Positions 16,681 through 24,507 of a stretch of 35,307 nt of DNA are shown here, piece by piece (positions within the stretch are counted from its first letter, which is position 1; each line of letters opens with the position of its first letter). Location: assembly GCA_004292595.1 (NCBI GenBank), contig RDXM01000113.1:1-35307 (forward strand), given 5' to 3'. The notes beneath the pieces are model-generated. The model saw nothing but the letters and a program-made list of their open reading frames with translations, did not search any database and was not told the DNA's origin. The position numbers and the translations under genes are program-made. This DNA is from Candidatus Kapaibacterium sp. (GTDB lineage Bacteria > Bacteroidota > Ignavibacteria > Kapaibacteriales > UBA4661).

Positions 16681-17001
16681 CTACATATCCAACCACGTGT
16701 ATAAGCGGTTTTGCAGGGCATCAAGGTCGCTGGGCGAAAGAACGCCAAGCGATTGGATAAATTGGCTTTTCATCACCGAATGAACGCGCTGGACGTTGAA
16801 AACGCCATCGCGCATATAGCGATTGACAATAGGCACATCGAAGCGAAATTCTTCAGGACGCGCTTCGTGAGGAATGACGGTGTAATACATCGGTTCATCT
16901 TCTTCATGCGCGGTATTCATCACCACCGCCATTGTCGGCGATTCCGACGGATGAAAGCGCACAAACCAGATGTCGCCGCGTTGGGGAATATTCATGCTCA
17001 T
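16681..17001 (-). CDS. PemK/MazF-fold protein, solitary, catalytic residues not conserved
   Basis: A 106-residue protein matching the outline of the PemK/MazF family: QRGDIWFVRF at 7-16, a second strand AVVMN at 25-29, YTVIPH at 40-45, then NVQRVHSVMKSQFIQSLGVLSP (the region that reads like VDQIRTVDKSRL..LG.LS in the family) and a C-terminal helix. MazF toxins cut single-stranded RNA with a conserved Arg after strand 1 (in KxRP) and a Thr/Ser in strand 3. Here those places read PTMA and IPHE, so RNase activity is doubtful. No antitoxin-sized gene adjoins it. The ATG at 17001 has GGAG nine bases upstream and is preferred to a TTG at 17016. Family call is inference from pattern. Confidence 0.65.
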   Translation of the reverse strand: MSMNIPQRGDIWFVRFHPSESPTMAVVMNTAHEEDEPMYYTVIPHEARPEEFRFDVPIVNRYMRDGVFNVQRVHSVMKSQFIQSLGVLSPSDLDALQNRLYTWLDM

Positions 17002-17122
17002 TGGTTCACACTCCAAAAGTTATGGACAGTTCTGTACGAATTATGTAGATATTCTTACCATCACGACAATGAAGCGCGGAGCATGAACGTTGCTCATCTT
17101 TGAGCAATGGTGTGTACTTGTT

Positions 17123-18391
17123 TTAGAACTCTTCGGTATGTTCACGGCGAATGCTTGCTCCCAGCGTATTTAGGCGTTTTTCAATGGCATCATAGCCACG
17201 GTCGAGGTGATAGACGCGCAGAATTTCACTGCGTCCCTCTGCCACGAGAGCCGCTAAAATCAGCGACGCACTGGCACGAAGGTCGGTGGACATCACCGTT
17301 GCACCGCTGAGTTTTTTACCGCCTTTGATAATGGCTGTATTGTCCGCCATTTCTACATCTGCACCCAAGCGCAGCAGCTCTGGCACGTGCTTAAAACGGT
17401 CGGTATAAATGGTATCGGTGATGCTAGATGTGCCTTGCGCCGTTAGCATATACGCCATCCATTGCGCTTGCAGGTCGGTTGGGAAGCCTGGATAGGGCGC
17501 GGTTGTGATGTCGGTTGGTTTGGGTGCTTCGGTCATGGTGAGCGTGATATTATCGCCATTGACATCAAGCTCGCAGCCAGATTCTTCCAGCTTTGCAATG
17601 ACCGCCGCAAGATGATACGGATTGATATTGTCAATCGTTACTTTCCCGTGCGTCATTGCTGCGGCAATAAGAAATGTTCCTGCTTCAATGCGGTCTGGTA
17701 TTGTTTCTTCGTTTACGGGTTTTAATTCGTTCACGCCTTCGATTTCAAGCGTTGTCGTGCCAATGCCTTCAATCTTTGCACCCATTTTCACGAGCATTCG
17801 CCCCAGTGCGGTTACTTCTGGCTCTAGGGCTGCGTTTGTGAGAATCGTTGTGCCTTTTGCTAGCACTGCCGCCATCATAACATTTTCCGTCGCGCCAACG
17901 CTCGAAATATCGAAGTGAAAACGCGCTGCACGCAAGCCGCCATGCGGTGCTTTAGCATTGACATAGCCATTTTCAATCGTAATTTCTGCACCCAATTTTT
18001 CCATGCCTTTTAAGTGCAAATCCACTGGACGCGGTCCCCATGCGCAACCGCCCGGCAAGGAAATACGTGCCTCGCCGTAGCGAGCTAGAATCGGACCCAA
18101 AACGTGGAAGGATGCACGCATTTTTTTGACGTGTTCGTACGGAGCTTCAAACGAGGTAATATTTGCTGTATCAACAAAGAGATCGTTGTTATTCAACTCG
18201 CAATGTGCGCCCATTGCCCCCATCAGGCGCGAGAGCGTCCAGACATCGCGGAGATTCGGAGTATTCGTGAGATGAAACACGCCTGGAGCAAGGAATGTTG
18301 CTGGCATGATAGCCAGAGAAGCGTTTTTCGCGCCAGAAATGGTAATACGACCATGAAGCGGTTTGCCGCCCGTAATAACGAATTTATCCAC
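17123..18391 (-). CDS. murA: UDP-N-acetylglucosamine 1-carboxyvinyltransferase (MurA)
   Basis: A 422-residue EPSP-synthase-fold enzyme that transfers enolpyruvate from phosphoenolpyruvate to UDP-GlcNAc, the first committed step of peptidoglycan synthesis in the cytoplasm. SGAKNA is at 19-24 with the conserved Lys-Asn. The catalytic loop LPGGCAWGPRPVD is at 112-124 with C116, so the protein should be fosfomycin-sensitive (the Asp variant gives resistance). PGFPTDLQAQ carries the catalytic Asp. Length is typical. The start is GTG (MDKFVITGG), the normal N-terminus for the family. It follows the PAP2 gene after 103 bp that contains a hairpin, so it may have its own promoter. Confidence 0.97.
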   Translation of the reverse strand: MDKFVITGGKPLHGRITISGAKNASLAIMPATFLAPGVFHLTNTPNLRDVWTLSRLMGAMGAHCELNNNDLFVDTANITSFEAPYEHVKKMRASFHVLGPILARYGEARISLPGGCAWGPRPVDLHLKGMEKLGAEITIENGYVNAKAPHGGLRAARFHFDISSVGATENVMMAAVLAKGTTILTNAALEPEVTALGRMLVKMGAKIEGIGTTTLEIEGVNELKPVNEETIPDRIEAGTFLIAAAMTHGKVTIDNINPYHLAAVIAKLEESGCELDVNGDNITLTMTEAPKPTDITTAPYPGFPTDLQAQWMAYMLTAQGTSSITDTIYTDRFKHVPELLRLGADVEMADNTAIIKGGKKLSGATVMSTDLRASASLILAALVAEGRSEILRVYHLDRGYDAIEKRLNTLGASIRREHTEEF

Positions 18392-18462
18392 AAAAACGAA
18401 AGAAAAGTGAAGGGAATACAGTTTGCTGCGCCGCTAAAATAGAGATTTTTTAATGAATTTCT

Positions 18463-18492
18463 GAGGAAATCTTTATCGGAAAAATCTTCCTC
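18463..18492 (-). terminator. Candidate hairpin after the PAP2 gene
   Basis: On the minus strand a stem GAGGAA / TTCCTC extends inward by several more pairs, with one mismatch and two wobbles, two bases after the PAP2 stop. No U-tract follows directly, so it may be a weak terminator or an mRNA end protector rather than a strong intrinsic terminator. Confidence 0.35.
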
Positions 18493-18494
18493 TC

Positions 18495-19241
18495 CTAATG
18501 TGCTACAGAGACCTTGAGCATACTTTTTAATAGACCAAATAACCCCGAAAATTTTACGGCAAAGTCAGAGATAATCAGAAAACCAAGCACGTACATTGGC
18601 ACTGGATACTGCTCAAAGATATCAACAACATAGTATAGCAATGTTTGCAGAAAGGTATTACGGTTGAGAACGTAAAAAGCCAGAAGCGTAAAGCCCACAC
18701 CAAGTGCTGTTCCCGCAAGAATATCACTTGCCCAGTGGTAGCCTGTTCCCATGCGAAAAAAACATAGTATTGCGGCAATGACTAAACCAATGATACCAGC
18801 TATGCGGTGTAGCAGAAACGTTCCCATCGCAACGGTAAACCACATCACGGCGTGGTCGCTGGGAAACGAGCCTTGCTCAGAAATATGTACTTTCATTCTT
18901 GTCCAAATGGCTGGGTCGAAGGGAATAAGCATTGGCGAGGCAGTCATAGGACGAGGCTGCTCGAAAAAATGCTGTAAGACACGCGCCGCCACAAACCCAG
19001 CAACCATCACGGCGAACAGAACAAGAACGCGACCGCGAATGTAGCGCTGCTGCTTGCCGTGTTCGCTTAAACTACCGATGTAGGTTTGCTGCGAATAGGT
19101 AGAAATACCAGAAAACCACAAACCAATTAACGTCAGCGCAGCTAGTTCCCACGAATCTTCTGCGCTATCAACAGCGAAGAAAAAGAGGTCTGCTGATTGC
19201 GCAACAAATTGGTTCGTCAGTTGAAAAAAATAAATATCCAT
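18495..19241 (-). CDS. PAP2-family membrane phosphatase
   Basis: A 248-residue integral membrane protein with about five or six hydrophobic segments and the PAP2 acid-phosphatase motifs: RP at 97-98 in the first motif, FPSDH at 126-130, and R163-x5-H169-x3-D173 in the third. The usual Lys of motif 1 is replaced by Q90, while the catalytic His pair and Asp are intact. Relatives dephosphorylate lipid substrates such as undecaprenyl pyrophosphate or phosphatidate at the outer face of the inner membrane. Lying before murA, a role in recycling the peptidoglycan lipid carrier is plausible but unproven. The start ATG 19241 follows the kinase gene by 52 bp. Confidence 0.88.
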   Translation of the reverse strand: MDIYFFQLTNQFVAQSADLFFFAVDSAEDSWELAALTLIGLWFSGISTYSQQTYIGSLSEHGKQQRYIRGRVLVLFAVMVAGFVAARVLQHFFEQPRPMTASPMLIPFDPAIWTRMKVHISEQGSFPSDHAVMWFTVAMGTFLLHRIAGIIGLVIAAILCFFRMGTGYHWASDILAGTALGVGFTLLAFYVLNRNTFLQTLLYYVVDIFEQYPVPMYVLGFLIISDFAVKFSGLFGLLKSMLKVSVAH

Positions 19242-19293
19242 GCTGAAACATCAAAAAAAACAATCGTAACAGTGTAGGTCTTCGTGTAGTCGT

Positions 19294-20448
19294 TTAATCT
19301 GCAACCGCAGTATCGCTTGGAATAGTGCTAGCGTCAGGGAATTCAATGACAAACATTGCGCCGTTGCCGAGTTCGGATTCGCACCAAATATTCGCGCCCA
19401 TTGCCTCGGTCAAGCGCTTCACGATAGAGAGTCCCAAGCCAGTAGAATGCTCGCCGCCAGTCGGCTTTGCGGACAAGCGGGCGAATTTCCCAAAAAGTTT
19501 CTTTTTGTCTTCTTCGCTAAAGCCGGGACCCTCGTCTTGCACTTCCACGCGCACACGCTTCTGCGCGGTATCTTGTTTCAAGCGCACCCAGATGCGCTTG
19601 TCCGAAGGCGAGTATTTTACGGCATTTGAAACAATATTATCCAAAATTTGAATCGTTAGTGTGGGGTCGGCATAGATTTGCGGTGCATCAGCATCCGTCT
19701 CAAAACTCAGCGTAATATTTTTCTTTGCTGCTGCAAGTTGATAGCGACTCACAACGTTGTCGAGCGACATAAGCACCTCGACAGGCATCATTTGGAGCGT
19801 GAGTTTTCCGTTCTCAATTTTATTCACATCCAGCAGATTCGTAATAATTTCAAACATGAAGTTCGACTGCGTTTCGATTTGGTGCGACATTTCGTCTAAA
19901 TCGTCCTCCGCCAATTCCACCTGTTTGCGCTTGACAATCATCTGCGCCATACCACGAATGGAACTGAGAGGATTTTTCAAATCATGCGCGGCAATTCCCA
20001 AAAACTCATTTTTTTCATCATTCAAGCGTTTGAGTTTTTCGTTTTGATGTGCTAAGGTTTCCAATGCCTGCCGAAGCGCAATGTGAACACGGACTCGCGC
20101 CAGCAATTCCGCCTTTTTGAAGGGTTTAGTCAAATAATCCACGGCACCAACATCAAAGGCTTTGGTGATGGATTCGGCATCGGCATGGACGGTCAAGAAA
20201 ACGACAGGAATATCTGCGATAGATTCGTGTTCTTTGAAGTATCGACATACTTCGTAGCCATTCATTTCGGGCATATTGATGTCGAGAAGCATCAAGTCGG
20301 GATGCTGCTGTTCGGCAAGCTGGATAGCTTGTTTCCCAGAATTAGCGACAATCGGCGTATAGCCGTTACTTTTCAAAATTGTCGAGACAATGTAGGTGTT
20401 TTCTTCAACGTCGTCCACGACCATAATACGTTTATTTGCAATTTCCAT
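19294..20448 (-). CDS. Receiver-histidine kinase hybrid, receiver first (paralog A)
   Basis: A 384-residue cytoplasmic protein with the order receiver, coiled linker, HisKA, HATPase_c. In the receiver, phospho-acceptor D56 lies in LLDINMP and conserved K108 in TKPF. The H-box HDLKNPLSSI has H155. The N-box has N271/N275 (NIVSNAVKYS), followed by DEGPGF and the lid-proximal STGLGLSIVK. It has no transmembrane or input domain and no DNA-binding output, so it must receive signals through its receiver or a partner. It shares sequence blocks with the two paralogs upstream. The ATG at 20448 is preferred to the TTG at 20460. Last gene of the signalling cluster. Confidence 0.93.
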   Translation of the reverse strand: MEIANKRIMVVDDVEENTYIVSTILKSNGYTPIVANSGKQAIQLAEQQHPDLMLLDINMPEMNGYEVCRYFKEHESIADIPVVFLTVHADAESITKAFDVGAVDYLTKPFKKAELLARVRVHIALRQALETLAHQNEKLKRLNDEKNEFLGIAAHDLKNPLSSIRGMAQMIVKRKQVELAEDDLDEMSHQIETQSNFMFEIITNLLDVNKIENGKLTLQMMPVEVLMSLDNVVSRYQLAAAKKNITLSFETDADAPQIYADPTLTIQILDNIVSNAVKYSPSDKRIWVRLKQDTAQKRVRVEVQDEGPGFSEEDKKKLFGKFARLSAKPTGGEHSTGLGLSIVKRLTEAMGANIWCESELGNGAMFVIEFPDASTIPSDTAVAD

Positions 20449-20690
20449 ATGCTCTACCAAAATGATAATGTGCGAGAAAAATTCACAATAAAAAATGCTT
20501 ACAAGGGGGAAAATACGATGCGATGAGTAGTATTTCTTCTCAAGGTTGTTTGCGTACCGTGCTACGTAGAAGAAAAGAAATAGGTACGACCTGCGACCGA
20601 AGCTAAAAAAGAGAACTTATTTTATTTCTACGAAACTACCAACGAGTGGGAGACCATTTGCCAAAAAATCTTTGTTTTGCTCTCTTTTGT

Positions 20691-22823
20691 TTATCCTTTT
20701 TTCTGTGCTGTTTGAGGCAATTCAAGAATAAAATTCGCCCCTTGACCGCGCTCGGATTCGCACCACACGCGCCCGTTCATCGCACCAGTGAGATGCTTCA
20801 CAATCGCCAAGCCCAAGCCCGTAGAATGCTCTCCGTTGGTGGGTTGTGCGGAAAGTTTTGCAAACTTAGTAAAAAGATGGGTTTTATCCTCTTCTGTCAA
20901 GCCAGGACCCTCATCTTTTATTTCAATGCGTACACACGCTTCCATTGCAAATTCGGCTGTGCCATTTTGCACTTTTTCCCATTCTTCGCGTGTCCAGATA
21001 TGGTTTGTGCGCAGCACCTCCGATTCGGACAGTCGCACCAATACTTGCTTTCCTTTTGGAGAGTATTTTATTGCATTAGAAAGTAAATTTTCAATAATCT
21101 CTATCGTTGCTATTTGGTCGGCAAAAACAAGGATTGGCGCACTGGGAACCTCTGTTTTGATGCGAATATCTTTCTGCAAAGCCACCTGCTCAAATCTATC
21201 AACAACGCTGGTAACAATAAAATTTGCTTGAAAGGTTGTGCTATCAAAGCTGAATTTGCCAGATTCTAGTGCGTCGGCACTAATAATTTTTACAATCATT
21301 TCAAACATCCGCTTTGCCGTGTCCAATATCACGCCCGACATAGTATGCACGAGCGCAGCAGGAACGACTGCGTCGTCGTGGGATTCGCTATGTAACGCCT
21401 CAGCAACGCCTTGAATCGCTGAGAGCGGGTTTTGCAAATCGTGGGCGGTGAGCGAGAGAAGTTCTGTTTTTTCCTTATCCATTTCGCGCAAACGCCGATT
21501 TTGCTCGGCAATTTCGAGCTGTGCAGTGCGAAGTTTTGTATTTGCTTCGGCAAGTTCTTCTGCGCGGCGGGCAAGCATCGCTTCTGAGCGTTGTTTTAAG
21601 CGAAAGCGCGTACCAAAAAGCAACAGTGCAATCACTAATAATGCCGCAATCACAATAAGTGCATTGCGCACAAATGCTTGCTGCCGAACATCTTTTTCCA
21701 GTGAAACAATCCGTTGTTCGCGCTGTCCGTATTCATATTGTGCGTTGTAGAGTGCGGACTGCTTGGCAGATTCTTCGTTGAAGAGCGAATCCGACATATT
21801 TTTGAATACGCGGTAATACTCCAACGATTGCTTGAAATTCCCCAAGCGTGAGGACGTTTCGGCAAGAATCCATAACGATTCTTTCATCTGCACACGAAGC
21901 TGCATTGATTGAGCGATATTATACGCCTGTTCAGCATTCAAGCGGGCTGGCGCGATTTGTCCCAGCGCGAGATAAATAACGCCAATACGGTTTTTTGTCG
22001 TGCTGATGTCTGATTCTTGGTGCAATTCTTCAAAAAGTGCGAGGGCTTTGGAGTAGTATTCAAGCGCGGTTTGATAATTTGCTAATTCCTTGAATTGCAA
22101 GCCCAAGTCCAAGTAGGTCGCGGCAATATTCGATTTTGCACCAATTTTTTCCCACATCTTGAGCGCACGAAGCCCATAGCCAAGCGACTCCGAGTAGTTT
22201 CCTTGCAAATGCCGTACTTGCATCATATTGAGCAAACAATACGCCAAGAGCCGCTCATCTTTCACTTTCTGTGCAATCTGGAAAGCGCGTTCTAAGTACT
22301 TTGAGGCTTCCTTTGCTTTTTGCTGCGAAATAAAAATACGCCCAATGGTATTCAGCGAATGTCCGATTTCGCGCTCGTCGCCAGACTTTTCGTCTAATTC
22401 CAGTGCTTTGAAAATATGCTCGGTTGATTTTGGATAATTTCCAAGATTACGATATGCCACACCAACAAAGCGATGCGTCCGCGAAACATCGGAATTAAAG
22501 TCATATTTATGAGCAACGTGGAGTGCTTCTTCGCCATAATTGATTGATGCTTGTGGATCTACCGCCCGCGATTCCCAGCACAATGCAAGCAAAATACGAT
22601 ACCGAGAAGAATCTGTATGCTGCGGCAATACAGCACGAAGAGAATCCAGAAGACGTGTTTGCGCAAAGAGGGGTGCCGAAGAATGTATGCACAGTGCGTG
22701 GATGCATAGCAGCCCCACGACGACAACTGCCACGGGCGTATATCTCGGCAAGAATCCTGCAACAGCTCGTGTTTGCGAGAATTCTTCTGATAAATAGCGG
22801 GCATGAAAGGGGTGGTGAAGCAT
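20691..22823 (-). CDS. TPR-domain transmembrane sensor histidine kinase
   Basis: A 710-residue membrane kinase. The N-terminal hydrophobic segment (about 30-50, ending SAPLFAQ) is a probable signal peptide, followed by about six tetratricopeptide repeats (75-345) in the periplasm. One transmembrane helix (386-404), a coiled coil (408-455), a HisKA domain with H461 in HDLQNPLSAI, and an HATPase_c domain (NLLSNAIKYS, DEGPGL, STGLGLAIVK) follow. The TPR array presumably binds a peptide or protein signal. It has no receiver of its own, so phosphotransfer to a neighbouring receiver is likely. It is separated by 242 bp from paralog A and by 176 bp from paralog B. Confidence 0.93.
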   Translation of the reverse strand: MLHHPFHARYLSEEFSQTRAVAGFLPRYTPVAVVVVGLLCIHALCIHSSAPLFAQTRLLDSLRAVLPQHTDSSRYRILLALCWESRAVDPQASINYGEEALHVAHKYDFNSDVSRTHRFVGVAYRNLGNYPKSTEHIFKALELDEKSGDEREIGHSLNTIGRIFISQQKAKEASKYLERAFQIAQKVKDERLLAYCLLNMMQVRHLQGNYSESLGYGLRALKMWEKIGAKSNIAATYLDLGLQFKELANYQTALEYYSKALALFEELHQESDISTTKNRIGVIYLALGQIAPARLNAEQAYNIAQSMQLRVQMKESLWILAETSSRLGNFKQSLEYYRVFKNMSDSLFNEESAKQSALYNAQYEYGQREQRIVSLEKDVRQQAFVRNALIVIAALLVIALLLFGTRFRLKQRSEAMLARRAEELAEANTKLRTAQLEIAEQNRRLREMDKEKTELLSLTAHDLQNPLSAIQGVAEALHSESHDDAVVPAALVHTMSGVILDTAKRMFEMIVKIISADALESGKFSFDSTTFQANFIVTSVVDRFEQVALQKDIRIKTEVPSAPILVFADQIATIEIIENLLSNAIKYSPKGKQVLVRLSESEVLRTNHIWTREEWEKVQNGTAEFAMEACVRIEIKDEGPGLTEEDKTHLFTKFAKLSAQPTNGEHSTGLGLAIVKHLTGAMNGRVWCESERGQGANFILELPQTAQKKG

Positions 22824-22895
22824 ACAACAATAATATAACCAGCAACATCAGCAACAATTTCTGATAAGTACATCACTCAATATAGTTTGCGTTAT

Positions 22896-22953
22896 ACCCT
22901 TCGACAAACTCAGGGTCAAGACCGCTTCCGACCTCATGCTCAGCCTGTCGAAG
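22896..22953. repeat. TTCGACA inverted-repeat element
   Basis: CTTCGACAAACTCAG in the left half and its near-complement (GCTCAGCCTGTCGAAGC, 22939-22953 side) form a 15-bp imperfect inverted repeat with three mismatches; the left half is itself bounded by ACCCT and AGGGT. It belongs to the widely scattered CTTCGACAxxCTCAG repeats seen in the intergenic DNA of many bacteria. It lies in the 176-bp gap between paralog B and the TPR kinase, where it may influence read-through. Confidence 0.65.
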
Positions 22954-22999
22954 CATCCTCAACTACATTTAGTCGCGTACTTACTCTTTACGTATTCGG

Positions 23000-24205
23000 T
23001 CATCCTTTAACGAAAGAGCTCGGAAAATCAATAATAAAATTTGCCCCATTCCCTACGGTACTTTCTAGCCTAATAGAAGCTCCCATGAGGTCAATGAGTT
23101 TTTTGGCAATAGACAAACCCAAGCCCGTAGAATGCTCCCCACCAGTAGGGCGAGCGGTGAGTTTTGAAAATTTTGTAAACAACAGCTTTTTATCTTCTTC
23201 GGTAAAGCCAGGTCCTTCATCTTGCACCGAAACGCGCACCACCTTTTTTTTATCTGTTGTTTCTTGAAGAGACGTTGTGCTTTCGTGAGGTGCTGCGTCC
23301 TCTACAATGTTTTGAAGCGAAAGAGAGACTGCCGTGCCATGCGGCGAGTATTTAATCGCGTTCGAGACGATATTATCTAAAATTTGGACGGTAATCGTCG
23401 GGTCAGCAACGACCACATATTCGCTTTCGTTGTCGGGCAAGCATAACGAGAGACTGATAGATTTACTTGCTGCAGCGTATTCGTAACGAGCAAGAAGAAT
23501 ATCACACGTTTTGTAAATATTGTATTCCTCCAACTGCAACGAGATATTACCTTCTTCAATACGGTTAACATCAAGCAAATTCGCAACAATCTCAAACATA
23601 AACTTTGCTGAATGCTTGATTTGCTCTGCCATTTCCGTTACTTCTTGCTCCGAAATATTGACTTCATAGCGCGAGACAATAAGCTCCGCTAAACCAGTAA
23701 TACCACTTAACGGATTTTTCAAGTCATGCGCCGCAATGCCGAGAAACTCGCTCTTTTCGCGGTTCAGGGCTTCCAAGTTCTCGTTTTGTTGGCGCAGTTT
23801 GGCTTGCGAGCGCTTCAATTCTACATGAACATTCACCCGCGCCAGCAGCTCTGGTGCGCGAAAGGGCTTAACGATGTAATCTATACCGCCCACCTGAAAA
23901 GCACGTTGGATATGCCCAGAATCGGAAACAGCTGTGAGAAACATAACAGGAATTTCTTCTACCAAAGGTTCTTTTTTCAGGAATTCGCACGTTTCAATAC
24001 CGTTCATGCCAGGCATATTGATGTCGAGCAGAATTAAATCTGGCTTCAGCTCCATTGCCAATTTAATGCACTCTGGACCAGATTTTGCTGTTGAATACTT
24101 ATAGCCAGCTTTTTTGATAATTGCCGAAGCAATCATTAAATTTTCATCAACATCATCCACGATAAGCACAAAACCCTTATGGGACTCAGCAGACACAACG
24201 CTCAT
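23000..24205 (-). CDS. Receiver-histidine kinase hybrid, receiver first (paralog B)
   Basis: 401 residues with receiver (D61 in LLDINMP, K113 in VKPF), a short coiled linker (about 130-150), HisKA with H160 in HDLKNPLSGI, and HATPase_c (NIVSNAIKYS, DEGPGF, GGEHSTGLGLSIAK). Closest in wording to paralog A, with identical H-box and ATP-lid phrases. There is an extra serine/threonine-rich insert between the N- and G-boxes. No membrane segment and no output domain. The ATG at 24205 has GGAG six bases upstream and is preferred to a TTG at 24217. Flanked on both sides by repeat elements that separate it from its cluster neighbours. Confidence 0.93.
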   Translation of the reverse strand: MSVVSAESHKGFVLIVDDVDENLMIASAIIKKAGYKYSTAKSGPECIKLAMELKPDLILLDINMPGMNGIETCEFLKKEPLVEEIPVMFLTAVSDSGHIQRAFQVGGIDYIVKPFRAPELLARVNVHVELKRSQAKLRQQNENLEALNREKSEFLGIAAHDLKNPLSGITGLAELIVSRYEVNISEQEVTEMAEQIKHSAKFMFEIVANLLDVNRIEEGNISLQLEEYNIYKTCDILLARYEYAAASKSISLSLCLPDNESEYVVVADPTITVQILDNIVSNAIKYSPHGTAVSLSLQNIVEDAAPHESTTSLQETTDKKKVVRVSVQDEGPGFTEEDKKLLFTKFSKLTARPTGGEHSTGLGLSIAKKLIDLMGASIRLESTVGNGANFIIDFPSSFVKG

Positions 24206-24245
24206 AACATTCTCCAAAAAGAGATTGTAGCAAAATCATATTTTA

Positions 24246-24440
24246 TACTTCTGAAGTTTAGATAAAATCACCCACTTTCGCCCTCATCCCCTGCCTGCTC
24301 CCAAAGGAAGAAGGAGCTAAGACAAAGAAAATCAAATACTTCTGAAGCTCTCTTCCTCTGGGAGAGGGCTCAAGTGAGGGCAAGCACAGAAGCAAGGTTT
24401 TATGCGGGTCGCAGAATTTTATCTCAACTTCAAATACTTG
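24246..24440. mobile_element. MITE-like inverted repeat between kinase paralogs
   Basis: The gap between two kinase genes is filled by an imperfect long inverted repeat. Outer arms GAAGTTTAGATAAAATC (24253 on) and the complement of GATTTTATCTCAACTTC-like sequence near 24415-24431 enclose inner arms at 24280-24316 and 24347-24381, each reading GCCCTCA...CTCCCA.AGG...GAGC in opposite directions. The inner motif resembles the common intergenic CCCTCTCCCAGAGGGAGAGG repeats of many genomes. No transposase is encoded. A 103-codon frame overlapping it is not believable as a gene. Confidence 0.55.
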
Positions 24441-24507
24441 AAACTTCGGAAATATGGATACTGATTGAGGAGTTCTCGCGGCTTTCAAGTCAAAAGTCTG
24501 CTGTTTC

